Assembly: GCA_002328835.1 (NCBI GenBank)
Contig: DCWN01000007.1
Span: 41,716-105,715 of the forward strand
Direction of reading: 5' to 3'
Origin: Acidobacteria bacterium UBA2161
GTDB lineage: Bacteria; Acidobacteriota; Vicinamibacteria; Vicinamibacterales; UBA823
DNA length: 64,000 nt
Position 1 is the first letter of the stretch. Every line of letters begins with the position of its first letter. The notes below the pieces were generated by a model. The model was not told the DNA's origin. It worked only from the letters and a program-made list of their open reading frames with translations, and made no database searches. A program made the translations under genes and the position numbers. Shown piece by piece: positions 54,181 to 61,541 of the stretch.

Positions 54181-54539
54181 CAGCCCGCTCCTAGGCGCCT
54201 CGACTTGCTCATCTCGCGAAACGGTTCATCAAACATCTCGTTTGGCCTGAGATGCAACAGATTGCTGCGGTAGTCGAAGATGGCAGGGAATTCGATTCCG
54301 CTTGAAGCTGAGCCGGCCGCGATGGCCATTGCACTGCAGGGCAGTCTGGAGCAGTCGTCGCTACGCTACGTATGACGGGCGTCATAACCGTCACGACTTC
54401 GTTCAACCGGGCTGGACAGACGCCCAGCGGGGAGCCAATCTCTAGGGGCATTGTGGGAACGGAGAATTATGGCGGGTTGGCAAGCGGACCCGGTGTGCTG
54501 AGGGCTCGTGGCAGAGCGGGTCCCACGGATTGGGATCGG
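54181..54539. other. 359-nt region without a recognisable gene
   Basis: The region is less GC-rich than its surroundings. On the plus strand an ATG near 54280 opens ~30 codons (AGNSIPLEAEPAAMAIAL and on) ending at 54375; on the minus strand an 80-codon frame runs from 54451. Neither has a ribosome site or known motif, and I treat both as unproven. A CATAAT on the minus strand near 54466 could be a -10 box. Confidence 0.4.
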
Positions 54540-54851
54540 TCAGGATGCCCGGCGTGCCCGGCGCTGCAGGGCGCGATGCAGATCCCAGTCCGCCTGGAGC
54601 CGCATCCAAAACTGCGGTGACGTCTTGAACACCTTCGCCAGCCGCAGCGAGGTGTCGGCCGTGATGCTGCGCTTTCCGAGCACGATCTCGTTCAGCCGGT
54701 TGAGGGAGATCCCCAGCTTGCGCGCCGCGTCGGTCTGGCCGAGCCCGAGAGGCTTCAGAAACTCCTCCAGGAGCATCTCTCCAGGAGGAATCACCGGTCC
54801 CAGCCAACTCGGATCCCTAGTGATAATCTTCGACGCGGACTTCGTAGGCAT
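54540..54851 (-). CDS. higA: HigA-like XRE antitoxin
   Basis: 103 residues. The ATG at 54851 lies within the 3' end of the toxin gene, with GGAG upstream, and overlaps it by 35 nt. HigA motifs are PGEMLLEEFLKPLGLGQTDA, RKLGISLNRLNEIVLGKRS (helix-turn-helix) and the C-terminal SPQFWMRLQADWDLHRA. It should bind the toxin and repress the operon by binding the palindrome at 55119-55142. The order toxin-antitoxin is the usual inverted order of higBA loci. Confidence 0.9.
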   Translation of the reverse strand: MPTKSASKIITRDPSWLGPVIPPGEMLLEEFLKPLGLGQTDAARKLGISLNRLNEIVLGKRSITADTSLRLAKVFKTSPQFWMRLQADWDLHRALQRRARRAS

Positions 54852-55107
54852 CACCTTGCTCCCAGCGAAACGTCACACGAAACTGATCATTGATGCGGAT
54901 GCTGTGGCGGCCCGCATCTCGACCCTTGAGCCGTTCCAGACGGTTGCCCGCCGGAATCGTCAGATCACCCAAGCGGAGCGCGACGTCCAGCGCCTTAAGC
55001 TTCCGCTGAGCGATACGCCACAGCTCCCGAGGAACGCAGCGCGCATGACGCGTGTTCCGCTCGCGAAAGAGATCAACGGTGGTCTCGTCGGCAAAGGATT
55101 GGATCAC
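54817..55107 (-). CDS. higB: HigB-like ribosome-dependent mRNA endonuclease toxin
   Basis: 96 residues if the GTG at 55107 is used (VIQSFADETTVDLFRE), matching the family start; a GTG at 55125 overlaps the candidate operator and is less likely. The RelE/HigB fold is shown by VDLFRERNTRHARCVPRELW, the AQRKLKALDVA helix and PAGNRLERLKGRDAGRHSIR. The final RVTFRWEQGDAYEVRVEDYH contains typical basic and acidic catalytic positions. It cleaves mRNA on ribosomes when freed from HigA. Confidence 0.88.
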   Translation of the reverse strand: MIQSFADETTVDLFRERNTRHARCVPRELWRIAQRKLKALDVALRLGDLTIPAGNRLERLKGRDAGRHSIRINDQFRVTFRWEQGDAYEVRVEDYH

Positions 55108-55118
55108 GAGCGTCGTGT

Positions 55119-55142
55119 TACACACTACACAAGTAGCGTGTA
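55119..55142. promoter_or_regulatory. Candidate HigA operator
   Basis: TACACACTAC / GTAGCGTGTA around ACAA: a 10-nt inverted repeat with a single mismatch, just before the toxin start. On the minus strand a weak promoter, TTGCAT with 17 nt to TAGTGT, overlaps it. Binding of HigA here would block transcription. It lies between the tRNA-Ser gene and higB. Confidence 0.55.
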
Positions 55143-55154
55143 GAATGCAAGGAG

Positions 55155-55244
55155 TGGCGGAGGGATAGGGATTCGAACCCTAGAGCGAGTTTCCCCGCTA
55201 ACGGTTTTCAAGACCGCCGCCTTCGACCGCTCGGCCATCCCTCC
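55155..55244 (-). tRNA. tRNA-Ser (anticodon UGA)
   Basis: On the minus strand the gene starts GGAGGGATGGCCGAGC and ends GGGTTCGAATCC then the acceptor strand TCCCTCC, G and an encoded CCA (55155-55157). The acceptor stem is a perfect 7-bp pair. The anticodon loop CTTGAAA gives UGA. The long variable arm (TTAGCGGGGAAACTCGCT region) confirms a type II tRNA. It is 89 nt downstream of serS on the same strand. Confidence 0.95.
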
Positions 55245-55333
55245 GGAAACGATTGGCAATCCTCCGGATTGCCGTTCGCGGGGCTGCTCCCCGCTTCGCT
55301 GGAGGCCCCGCGCCGCCGACGCACTCGCCGCCG

Positions 55334-56620
55334 CTACGCCGGCTCGATGATCTCCTGGCCGCCCATGTAGGGCCTGAGCGCTTCGGGCACGACGACCGAT
55401 CCGTCCTTCTGCTGATTGTTCTCGAGGACGGCGATCAGCGTGCGGCCGATGGCGAGGCCGGAGCCGTTCAGCGTGTGGACGGCCTCGGCCTTGCCGGTGC
55501 CGTCGGGCCGGAACTTGATGCCGGCGCGGCGCGCCTGGAACGCCTCGGTGTTGCTGCAAGAGGAGATCTCACGGTAGGTCTCCTGCCCCGCCAGCCAGAC
55601 CTCGAGGTCATAGGTCTTGGCGGCGGCGAACCCGATGTCACCGGTGCACAGCGCGACGCGGCGGTACGGCAGCTCGAGTTTCTCGAGGACGGTCTCGGCG
55701 TGGCGTGTCAGCTGCTCGAGCGCGTCGTACGACTGGTCGGGCGCGGCGAACGTGAACAGTTCGACCTTCTCGAACTGGTGCTGGCGGATGAGGCCACGCA
55801 CATCCTTGCCGTAGGAGCCGGCCTCGCTCCGGAAGCAGGGCGTGTAGGCAACGTACTTGAGCGGCAGCCGCCGGCCGTCGAGAATCTCCTCGCGGTGGAG
55901 GTTGGCAATCGGCACCTCGGCGGTGGGTACTAGGTAAAGGTCCCAGTCCCCTGCCATCTTGAAGAGATCGGCCTCGAACTTCGGCAGGTTCCCGGTGCCG
56001 GTCAGCGCCTGGCCGTTGACGAGAAACGGCGGCACGACCTCGGTGTAGCCGTGCTCCCCGGTGTGGAGCGCGAGCATGAAGTTGATGAGCGCACGGTTCA
56101 GTTTGGCGCCGGCACCGAGCAGAACGGCGAACCGGGCTCCGGACATCTTCACGGCCCGCTCGAAGTCGATGACCCCCAGCTCGGGGCCGAGATCCCAGTG
56201 GGCCTTCGGCGTGAAGTCGAACGTCGGCGGCTCGCCCCACCGGCTGATCTCCTGGTTGTCCTGCTCACCACCACCGCGCGGTACGCTCTCGTGCGGCAGG
56301 TTCGGCAGCCGGAGCAGCAGATCGCGGCGCTCGGCCTCGACCGTCTCGAGTGCGGCCTCCTGCGCCTTGATCTGTTCGGAGAAAGAGGTGCCCTGCTTCA
56401 GCAGGTCGTCGGCCGGCTCCCCGGCCTTCTTCGCCTGGGCGATCTTGGCGCCGACGGCCTTGCGCTCCCGTCGCGCGTTCTCGAGGTCGGGGATGATCGC
56501 GCGACGCTTGCCGTCGAGGTCCTTGATCGCGGTTAACTCCTTCTCGAGATTGGTCGCCCGCGTGGCGAGCCGAGCTTCCACGTCGTCGAGGTGGTCCCTC
56601 ACCAGGGCTGGGTCGAGCAT
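55334..56620 (-). CDS. serS: Seryl-tRNA synthetase
   Basis: 428 residues from the ATG at 56620. The N-terminal ~110 residues form the coiled-coil tRNA-binding arm (ARLATRATNLEKELTAIKDL and LKQGTSFSEQIKAQEA). The class II catalytic core has motif 2 in CFRSEAGSYGKDVRGLIRQH and motif 3 in GSGLAIGRTLIAVLENNQ, plus TGTGNLPKFEADLF and TAEVPIANLH for serine and ATP sites. It charges tRNA-Ser and tRNA-Sec. Its proximity to the tRNA-Ser gene downstream suggests co-transcription. Confidence 0.97.
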   Translation of the reverse strand: MLDPALVRDHLDDVEARLATRATNLEKELTAIKDLDGKRRAIIPDLENARRERKAVGAKIAQAKKAGEPADDLLKQGTSFSEQIKAQEAALETVEAERRDLLLRLPNLPHESVPRGGGEQDNQEISRWGEPPTFDFTPKAHWDLGPELGVIDFERAVKMSGARFAVLLGAGAKLNRALINFMLALHTGEHGYTEVVPPFLVNGQALTGTGNLPKFEADLFKMAGDWDLYLVPTAEVPIANLHREEILDGRRLPLKYVAYTPCFRSEAGSYGKDVRGLIRQHQFEKVELFTFAAPDQSYDALEQLTRHAETVLEKLELPYRRVALCTGDIGFAAAKTYDLEVWLAGQETYREISSCSNTEAFQARRAGIKFRPDGTGKAEAVHTLNGSGLAIGRTLIAVLENNQQKDGSVVVPEALRPYMGGQEIIEPA

Positions 56621-56722
56621 AATCTTGACCTTTACGTGCGCCTCACCGCGCCGAGGCGCATGTCGAGGCATTCTAAATCGTTTATCCTCGCGCCGGGGAC
56701 CTGCGATACGATCCCCGCCGAG

Positions 56723-57619
56723 ATGACCCCCGTCTTGCAGACCATCCGTAAAGCGGTCTTCCCCGCCGCCGGACTCGGCACCCGCTTCCTGCCGGCGACC
56801 AAGGCGCAGGCCAAGGAGATGTTGCCGCTCATCGACAAGCCGATCATTCAGTACGGCGTCGAGGAGGCGCTCGCCTCGGGTCTCGACCACGTGGTCCTGG
56901 TCACCGGCCAGGGCAAGCACGCCATCGAGGACCACTTCAACGTCGACGTCGAGCTGGAAACCCTGCTCGAATCGCGCGGCAAGACCGACCTGCTGGCCGA
57001 CATCCGCAGCGTCCCCTGCCCCGCCAGTGTCGCCGCCGTCCAGCAGAACGAGCCGCTCGGCCTCGGCCACGCGGTGCTCGTCGCCCGCGAGCTGGTCGGC
57101 GACGAGCCATTCGTCGTGATCCTCAGCGACGATGTCATCGACGCCAATCCGCCGGCGGTCCAGCAGCTCATCAACGTCTACGAGCGACTCGAGGACCCGG
57201 TCCTCGCGGTCGAGCGGGTCCCGGCCGACCAGGTCAGTAGCTACGGCGTCATCTCGGGCGAGCCGGTCCCCGGCGAGGACGGTGTCTACCGGATCCGCGA
57301 CGTGGTCGAAAAGCCCCCTAAAGAGGATGCGCCTTCCGACCTGGCCATCATCGGCCGCTACGTGCTGACCCCCGACATCTTCCCCATCCTCGAGTCGACC
57401 CCCCGCGACACCCGGGGCGAGATTCAACTCACCGACGGGCTCCGGCGGCTCCTCGCCCACCGGCCGCTCTACGCCTGCCAGATCGACGGCGTCCGACACG
57501 ACACCGGCAGCAAGAGCGGCTTCCTCCGCGCGACGGCCTATTTCGCGCTGAAGCGCCCGGATCTGGCCGAGACCTTCCGCCGCTACCTCCGCACGCTCGG
57601 CGTCGGCACCGACGACTGA
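56723..57619 (+). CDS. galU: UTP-glucose-1-phosphate uridylyltransferase
   Basis: 298 residues from the ATG at 56723. The nucleotidyltransferase signature is KAVFPAAGLGTRFLPATKAQ, followed by KEMLPLIDKPIIQYGVEEAL, LGLGHAVLVA, FVVILSDDVID and VVEKPPKEDAPSDLAIIGRY. These are the GalU motifs for UTP, metal and sugar-phosphate binding. It makes UDP-glucose for cell-envelope glycans. It is divergent from serS (102 nt between starts) and convergent with the FmdB gene. Confidence 0.96.
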   Translation: MTPVLQTIRKAVFPAAGLGTRFLPATKAQAKEMLPLIDKPIIQYGVEEALASGLDHVVLVTGQGKHAIEDHFNVDVELETLLESRGKTDLLADIRSVPCPASVAAVQQNEPLGLGHAVLVARELVGDEPFVVILSDDVIDANPPAVQQLINVYERLEDPVLAVERVPADQVSSYGVISGEPVPGEDGVYRIRDVVEKPPKEDAPSDLAIIGRYVLTPDIFPILESTPRDTRGEIQLTDGLRRLLAHRPLYACQIDGVRHDTGSKSGFLRATAYFALKRPDLAETFRRYLRTLGVGTDD

Positions 57620-57644
57620 CCCGTAATCTTGTCGAGGAAGACCC

Positions 57645-57661
57645 GGCGCCAGCGCGGCGCC
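57645..57661. terminator. GC-rich hairpin between galU and fmdB
   Basis: GGCGCC AGCGC GGCGCC, a 6-bp stem with a 5-nt loop, in the 49-nt convergent gap. No T-run, so its terminator role is weakly supported. Confidence 0.35.
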
Positions 57662-57668
57662 GCGCGGC

Positions 57669-58010
57669 CTACTTGGAGGTGGGGCTTGATGAGCCCGACT
57701 TCGACGATGACGACCCGGCCGAGGTCGACGCCGGCTTCGCGCCCTTGCCATCTTTCTTGGCCTTGGCGTCCGTGCCCGCCCCGGCGCCATCGTTTTTCCC
57801 GGCGCCCTCGCCGCTGGCAGGCGCGCCCGACTTCTTGGCGTAGTCGGTCACATACCAACCGGTGCCTTTGAACTGGATGGCGGGCGACGACAGCAGCTTC
57901 TCGACAGTACCGCCGCAGGCGGGACAGACCTTCTCGGGGGGGTCCGAGAAGCCCTGAATCCGCTCGAAGCGCTCACCGCAGTCGCCGCACTCGTACTCGT
58001 AAAGGGGCAT
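57669..58010 (-). CDS. FmdB-family zinc-ribbon protein with disordered tail
   Basis: 113 residues. The N-terminal ~45 residues are the FmdB-type zinc ribbon (MPLYEYECGDCGERFERIQG then VCPACGGTVEKLLS, four Cys). PAIQFKGTGWYVTDYA is the conserved 'FKG.G.Y..DY' element. The last ~55 residues are Lys/Gly/Ser-rich and low-complexity, ending SSSPTSK. The function of FmdB-like proteins is unclear; often regulatory or RNA-linked. No clear ribosome site precedes the ATG. Confidence 0.9.
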   Translation of the reverse strand: MPLYEYECGDCGERFERIQGFSDPPEKVCPACGGTVEKLLSSPAIQFKGTGWYVTDYAKKSGAPASGEGAGKNDGAGAGTDAKAKKDGKGAKPASTSAGSSSSKSGSSSPTSK

Positions 58011-58100
58011 TTTTCAATATGTTAGAAGCCCTCATCGTACTGTCGCCCTGTTCCGGCTGTCAACGGGCGGTGGGCGAATCCCGGGGGTACGGACCGCGAA

Positions 58101-59756
58101 TCAGGCCAGGGCCGGGCCGGCGTGGTCGCCGAGCATCAACCGGCGATGCATCCAGAACGGCAGGGCGCCGTTGCCGAGCAGGCGGTCGTGGAAGGCCTTC
58201 AGGGAGAACTTGGCCTGGTGCCTCGCCTCGTAGTCGGCCCGGAGCTTGAGGAGCATCAACTTGCCGGCCGAATAGACGACATAGCCCGGATCGAACGTAC
58301 CGCGCTCAGCTTCCCGGCGCGCACTCCCCTCCTCCATGTAGGCCTCGTCGCGGAAGAATCGCACGCCCTGCTCCACCGACATGTCCTCGGCATGCAGCCG
58401 GATGCCGACCACCAGCCGCGCCAGGCGGATGAGCGCCTCGGCCAACTGGCCGAGCTTCACACGGTCGTCCTTGCGGCCGAAGCCGGCTTCGATCATCAGC
58501 TGCTCGCCGTAGTGGGCCCAGCCTTCGATGAACCCGATCGAGGCGAGCATCCCCGACCGGCGGACGGTCGACTCGATCCGGCGGACGTGCTGGTGGTGCA
58601 GGAAGTGCCCAGGGTAGGTCTCGTGCATCGAGATCGCCCAGAGGGCGCCGGTGTGGAAATCGCGCAGATGTTGCTCCTGCCGCTCCGCGGACCAGGCCGG
58701 ATCGACGCCGGTCAAGTAGTAGTAGGTCGGGAGCGGCTTGGCCTCGAACACCCCCGGCGTCCACAAGCTCGCGAACGTCCACCGGAAGAACGGCGGCGTC
58801 GGCGCCACGACCGGTGCCTCGGCACCCGGCACCGACAGGAGGCCCTTGCGCTCGACGAAAGCGGCCAGCTCGCGCACCTGCTCTTCGGCGGTGGTGACCA
58901 GCGCGTCGTCGGAGGGATGGTTCTGCTTCACCTTGTCGAGCGCATCGGCGACGCCGCCCCCGAACTTCCCCGCCTGCTTCCGGAATTCCTCTTGCGTCTC
59001 GTGCAGCTCGCGCTCGGCGATGGCCAGCAGCCGATCGGCGCCCAGAGTGATCCCTTCTTCGAGCGCTAGCTTCTCGTCGAAGGCCTTCCGGCCGAGCCGG
59101 AACGACCCTTTGGCGCTCGGCGCTACGTCGTCGCGCAGATGATCGGCGTAGCTCCGAATCGCCGCGACCGCCTCTGTGGAGGCATCAGCGAGGTCGCTCA
59201 GCAGATGCATCTCGTCGAGCTCGGCCAGGGCGCGCGGGAGGTCACGCTCGATGAACTGCGCCACGCCGTCGAGCGACGAGCGACCTTCCTTGACGAAGAT
59301 CCCCGGCGGATCCTGAATCGTGTTGCGCGCGGCCTCGATCAACCGGGGTGCCTGGCGCAACTTCGAAAGGATCCGCCGCGCGCGCTCCTCAATCGAGGCG
59401 TAGGGGAACAGCGCCTGCGCGGCGAGGCTCGTGGCGAGCAGTTCGGCGTGCCGCTGGGGGTTGCGCTCCCAGGAGCGGACCTTCTCGAGTTCGAAGATCC
59501 GTGCCCGGATATTGGCATCGAGCATCTCGCGCTCGATCCGCTCGGTCGACGTCAGGCCCGATTTGCCGATGGCGGCCAACCGCCGGGCCAGGCCACCCAG
59601 CTCGCGGGCCTGTCCCTCGAGTGCTCCACGGCTCGGGTCTTCGAGCAGGTCATCGAACTGGTGAACACCCTCGAAGGCGGCGCCCGTCGGGTGGGTCTCG
59701 TAGAGGTAGTCGAGGTACTGCTCGACGAAATGCGAGAGGGGCTCGGCCGAGTACAT
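58101..59756 (-). CDS. DUF885-family metallopeptidase-like protein
   Basis: 551 residues from the ATG at 59756. The DUF885 core has HETYPGHFLHHQHVRR, an HExxH-like metal motif (HETYPGH), a GWAHYGEQLM segment with further ligands (EGWAHY) and DPGYVVYSAGKLMLLKLR. No signal peptide is present, unlike many members. DUF885 proteins are probably zinc peptidases related to the M32/M3-like fold; substrates unknown. It diverges from rsmI across 95 nt. Confidence 0.88.
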   Translation of the reverse strand: MYSAEPLSHFVEQYLDYLYETHPTGAAFEGVHQFDDLLEDPSRGALEGQARELGGLARRLAAIGKSGLTSTERIEREMLDANIRARIFELEKVRSWERNPQRHAELLATSLAAQALFPYASIEERARRILSKLRQAPRLIEAARNTIQDPPGIFVKEGRSSLDGVAQFIERDLPRALAELDEMHLLSDLADASTEAVAAIRSYADHLRDDVAPSAKGSFRLGRKAFDEKLALEEGITLGADRLLAIAERELHETQEEFRKQAGKFGGGVADALDKVKQNHPSDDALVTTAEEQVRELAAFVERKGLLSVPGAEAPVVAPTPPFFRWTFASLWTPGVFEAKPLPTYYYLTGVDPAWSAERQEQHLRDFHTGALWAISMHETYPGHFLHHQHVRRIESTVRRSGMLASIGFIEGWAHYGEQLMIEAGFGRKDDRVKLGQLAEALIRLARLVVGIRLHAEDMSVEQGVRFFRDEAYMEEGSARREAERGTFDPGYVVYSAGKLMLLKLRADYEARHQAKFSLKAFHDRLLGNGALPFWMHRRLMLGDHAGPALA

Positions 59757-59851
59757 TCAGTCAGGTCCGGAGGGTCCGCCGCGCCATCGGGCCCAGCCGC
59801 CCGTGGTGGTAAGATACGCTGGCCGGCGCGGCTCGACGCACGGCATCTGGC

Positions 59852-60685
59852 ATGCCCGGCACCCTCTACGTGGTCGCCACACCGATCGGCAATCTTGAAG
59901 ATCTGACGTTTCGAGCGGCTCGTCTGCTTCAGGAGGTCGAACTGATCGCGGCCGAGGACACGCGCCGCACCGCCACCTTGCTTCAACACTACTCGATCTC
60001 GACACCGACCACGAGCTTTCACGCCCACAATGAGGGCCGGAAACAGTCGACCCTGCTCGACAAGCTTTCCGCCGGCCAGTCGATCGCGCTCGTCTCGGAC
60101 GCGGGCACGCCAACCGTCTCGGACCTCGGCACCCGTCTGGTCGCCGCCGCCCTCGACCGCGGACTGCGGGTCGAGGCGGTCCCCGGCGCGAGCGCGGTGC
60201 TGGCCGCGCTCTCTTCGTCGGGCGTGGTGAGCGAGCAGTTCCTCTTCGTTGGATTCCCTCCGTCTAGGTCACAAGCCCGTGCGCGCTGGCTCGAGAAGCT
60301 GGCCGACGAGCCCAGACCGCTCGTCATCTTCGAGGCGCCGCACAGGATCGCCAAATTACTAGGTCATATGACGGATATATTCGGGGATCGGCAGGTCGCC
60401 CTGGGCCGCGAGCTGACCAAGAAGCACGAAGAATTGGTTAAAGGACCTATCTCATTCATTTTAAATAACTTGTCGGCAGTAAAGGGCGAGATGACGCTCG
60501 TCGTTGAGCCTTCGGAGCAGTCCGAGAACGAGACTCGGTGTCCGAGCAACAGCTTGATATACAAGGAGTTCTGTCGTTTGACAGATATCGAGGGCTTTGG
60601 CCGCCGTGACGCCATCTCGGCACTTGCACGACGACACGGAATCTCCTCGAAGACGATCTACCAGGCGATTGAGGACGTCAAATAA
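59852..60685 (+). CDS. rsmI: 16S rRNA (cytidine-1402-2'-O)-methyltransferase
   Basis: 277 residues from the ATG at 59852. RsmI motifs: LYVVATPIGNLEDLTFRAAR, IAAEDTRRTATLLQHY, then FHAHNEGRK, ALVSDAGTPTVSDLG, EAVPGASAVLAALSSSG and LVIFEAPHRI, all typical. It methylates the ribose of C1402 in the decoding centre with RsmH. The 3' half is unusual in base composition: 60421-60480 has 22 of 60 G+C against 47 of 60 in 60121-60180, with rare TTA and ATA codons. The protein remains intact, so the gene may be a recombinant of two sources. Confidence 0.95.
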   Translation: MPGTLYVVATPIGNLEDLTFRAARLLQEVELIAAEDTRRTATLLQHYSISTPTTSFHAHNEGRKQSTLLDKLSAGQSIALVSDAGTPTVSDLGTRLVAAALDRGLRVEAVPGASAVLAALSSSGVVSEQFLFVGFPPSRSQARARWLEKLADEPRPLVIFEAPHRIAKLLGHMTDIFGDRQVALGRELTKKHEELVKGPISFILNNLSAVKGEMTLVVEPSEQSENETRCPSNSLIYKEFCRLTDIEGFGRRDAISALARRHGISSKTIYQAIEDVK

Positions 60686-60809
60686 TATGTTGATTGACCT
60701 AACTCCCGTTGCCAGTCAGGTGCCCGAGGTGCCGACCGGCACGGTTAACTTGCTCGCCTTGACCCGTTTGCAGCGCTTCTGCTAATCTACCGCGCCCCCC
60801 GGAGGTCAG

Positions 60810-61475
60810 ATGGCGAAGCAGCGCCGAGTAGCCGCGAAAAAGAAGGCCCCGACCAAGCGCAAGGCCACCAGGAAGGCCAAGGTCCGAAAACCGCGCGCGA
60901 AGCGCGCCCGGGCCGTGCCGGCGCCGAGCCCGGAGGCCCTGGCCGCGCAGGAGGCAGCCGAGGCGCGACGCCGGAAGGCCGTCGGCGCCTACGAGCGCGG
61001 CCTGAAGGCGATGCAACGACGCGACTTCCAGGGCGCGGTTGCCGCATTCACGAGTGTCCTCGAGGAGTTTCCGGCCGAGCGCGAGTTGCACGACCGCTGC
61101 CGCCTCTACCTGCAGGTGTGCGCACGCGAGACGGCGCCCCGAGCACCGCGGCCGTCGACGCCCAACGAACTGGTCTACGCGGCGACCGTGGCCCTCAACA
61201 ACGCCGCCCACGACGAGTCGCTCGGCCACCTCCGTCAGGCCATCGGCCAGGACGCCGACGACGAGCGGGCCCACTACATGCTGGCGGTCGTCTACGCACA
61301 GACCGATCAACTCGACCTGGCGGTCACCCACCTCGAACGCGCCGTCGAGTTGGAACCGGAGAATCGGCTCCTGGCACGACAGGAGCCGGACTTCGAATCG
61401 CTCCGCGAGCACGAGCGGGTGCATCAGCTGCTCGAGCCGCCGCCCGCGCGGCGCCGTGCCCGCCGGCAACGGTAG
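60810..61475 (+). CDS. TPR protein with basic N-terminus
   Basis: 221 residues; GGAGG lies 4 nt before the ATG at 60810. The first ~35 residues are Lys/Arg-rich (KKKAPTKRKATRKAKVRKPR), suggesting nucleic-acid or ribosome binding. TPR-like repeats follow (AYERGLKAMQRRDFQGAVAA and AHYMLAVVYAQTDQLDLAVT). The C-terminus is again basic. Similar proteins occur next to glmU in Acidobacteriota (recollection); function unknown. Confidence 0.7.
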   Translation: MAKQRRVAAKKKAPTKRKATRKAKVRKPRAKRARAVPAPSPEALAAQEAAEARRRKAVGAYERGLKAMQRRDFQGAVAAFTSVLEEFPAERELHDRCRLYLQVCARETAPRAPRPSTPNELVYAATVALNNAAHDESLGHLRQAIGQDADDERAHYMLAVVYAQTDQLDLAVTHLERAVELEPENRLLARQEPDFESLREHERVHQLLEPPPARRRARRQR

Positions 61476-61514
61476 CCCCCTGGCCGTCGGGCAGGCGTCC
61501 GACAACCCGGTGCG

Positions 61515-61520
61515 CTACAA
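61515..61520 (+). promoter_or_regulatory. Candidate -10 box (TACAAT) for glmU
   Basis: TACAAT 22 nt before the ATG at 61542. Transcription would start at about 61527, inside the palindrome at 61526-61539. Confidence 0.4.
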
Positions 61521-61525
61521 TTTTC

Positions 61526-61539
61526 GGAGAACGTTCTCC
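61526..61539. promoter_or_regulatory. Perfect palindrome in the glmU leader
   Basis: GGAGAACGTTCTCC, a 14-nt perfect palindrome 2 nt before the glmU ATG. It contains the only GGAG that could serve as ribosome site. It could be an operator at the transcription start or a 5' hairpin that hides the ribosome site. No known regulator of glmU-glmS with this site is known to me. Confidence 0.5.
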
Positions 61540-61541
61540 CG

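Noticed and set aside
54209..54451. 80-codon minus-strand frame in the gene-poor gap
   Set aside because: No ribosome site, Ser/Pro/Ala-rich, no known motif; kept only as part of the gap description.
57669..57850. Low-complexity Lys/Ser/Gly tail of the FmdB protein as a frameshift artefact
   Set aside because: The frame is continuous from the zinc ribbon and such disordered tails are common in this family.
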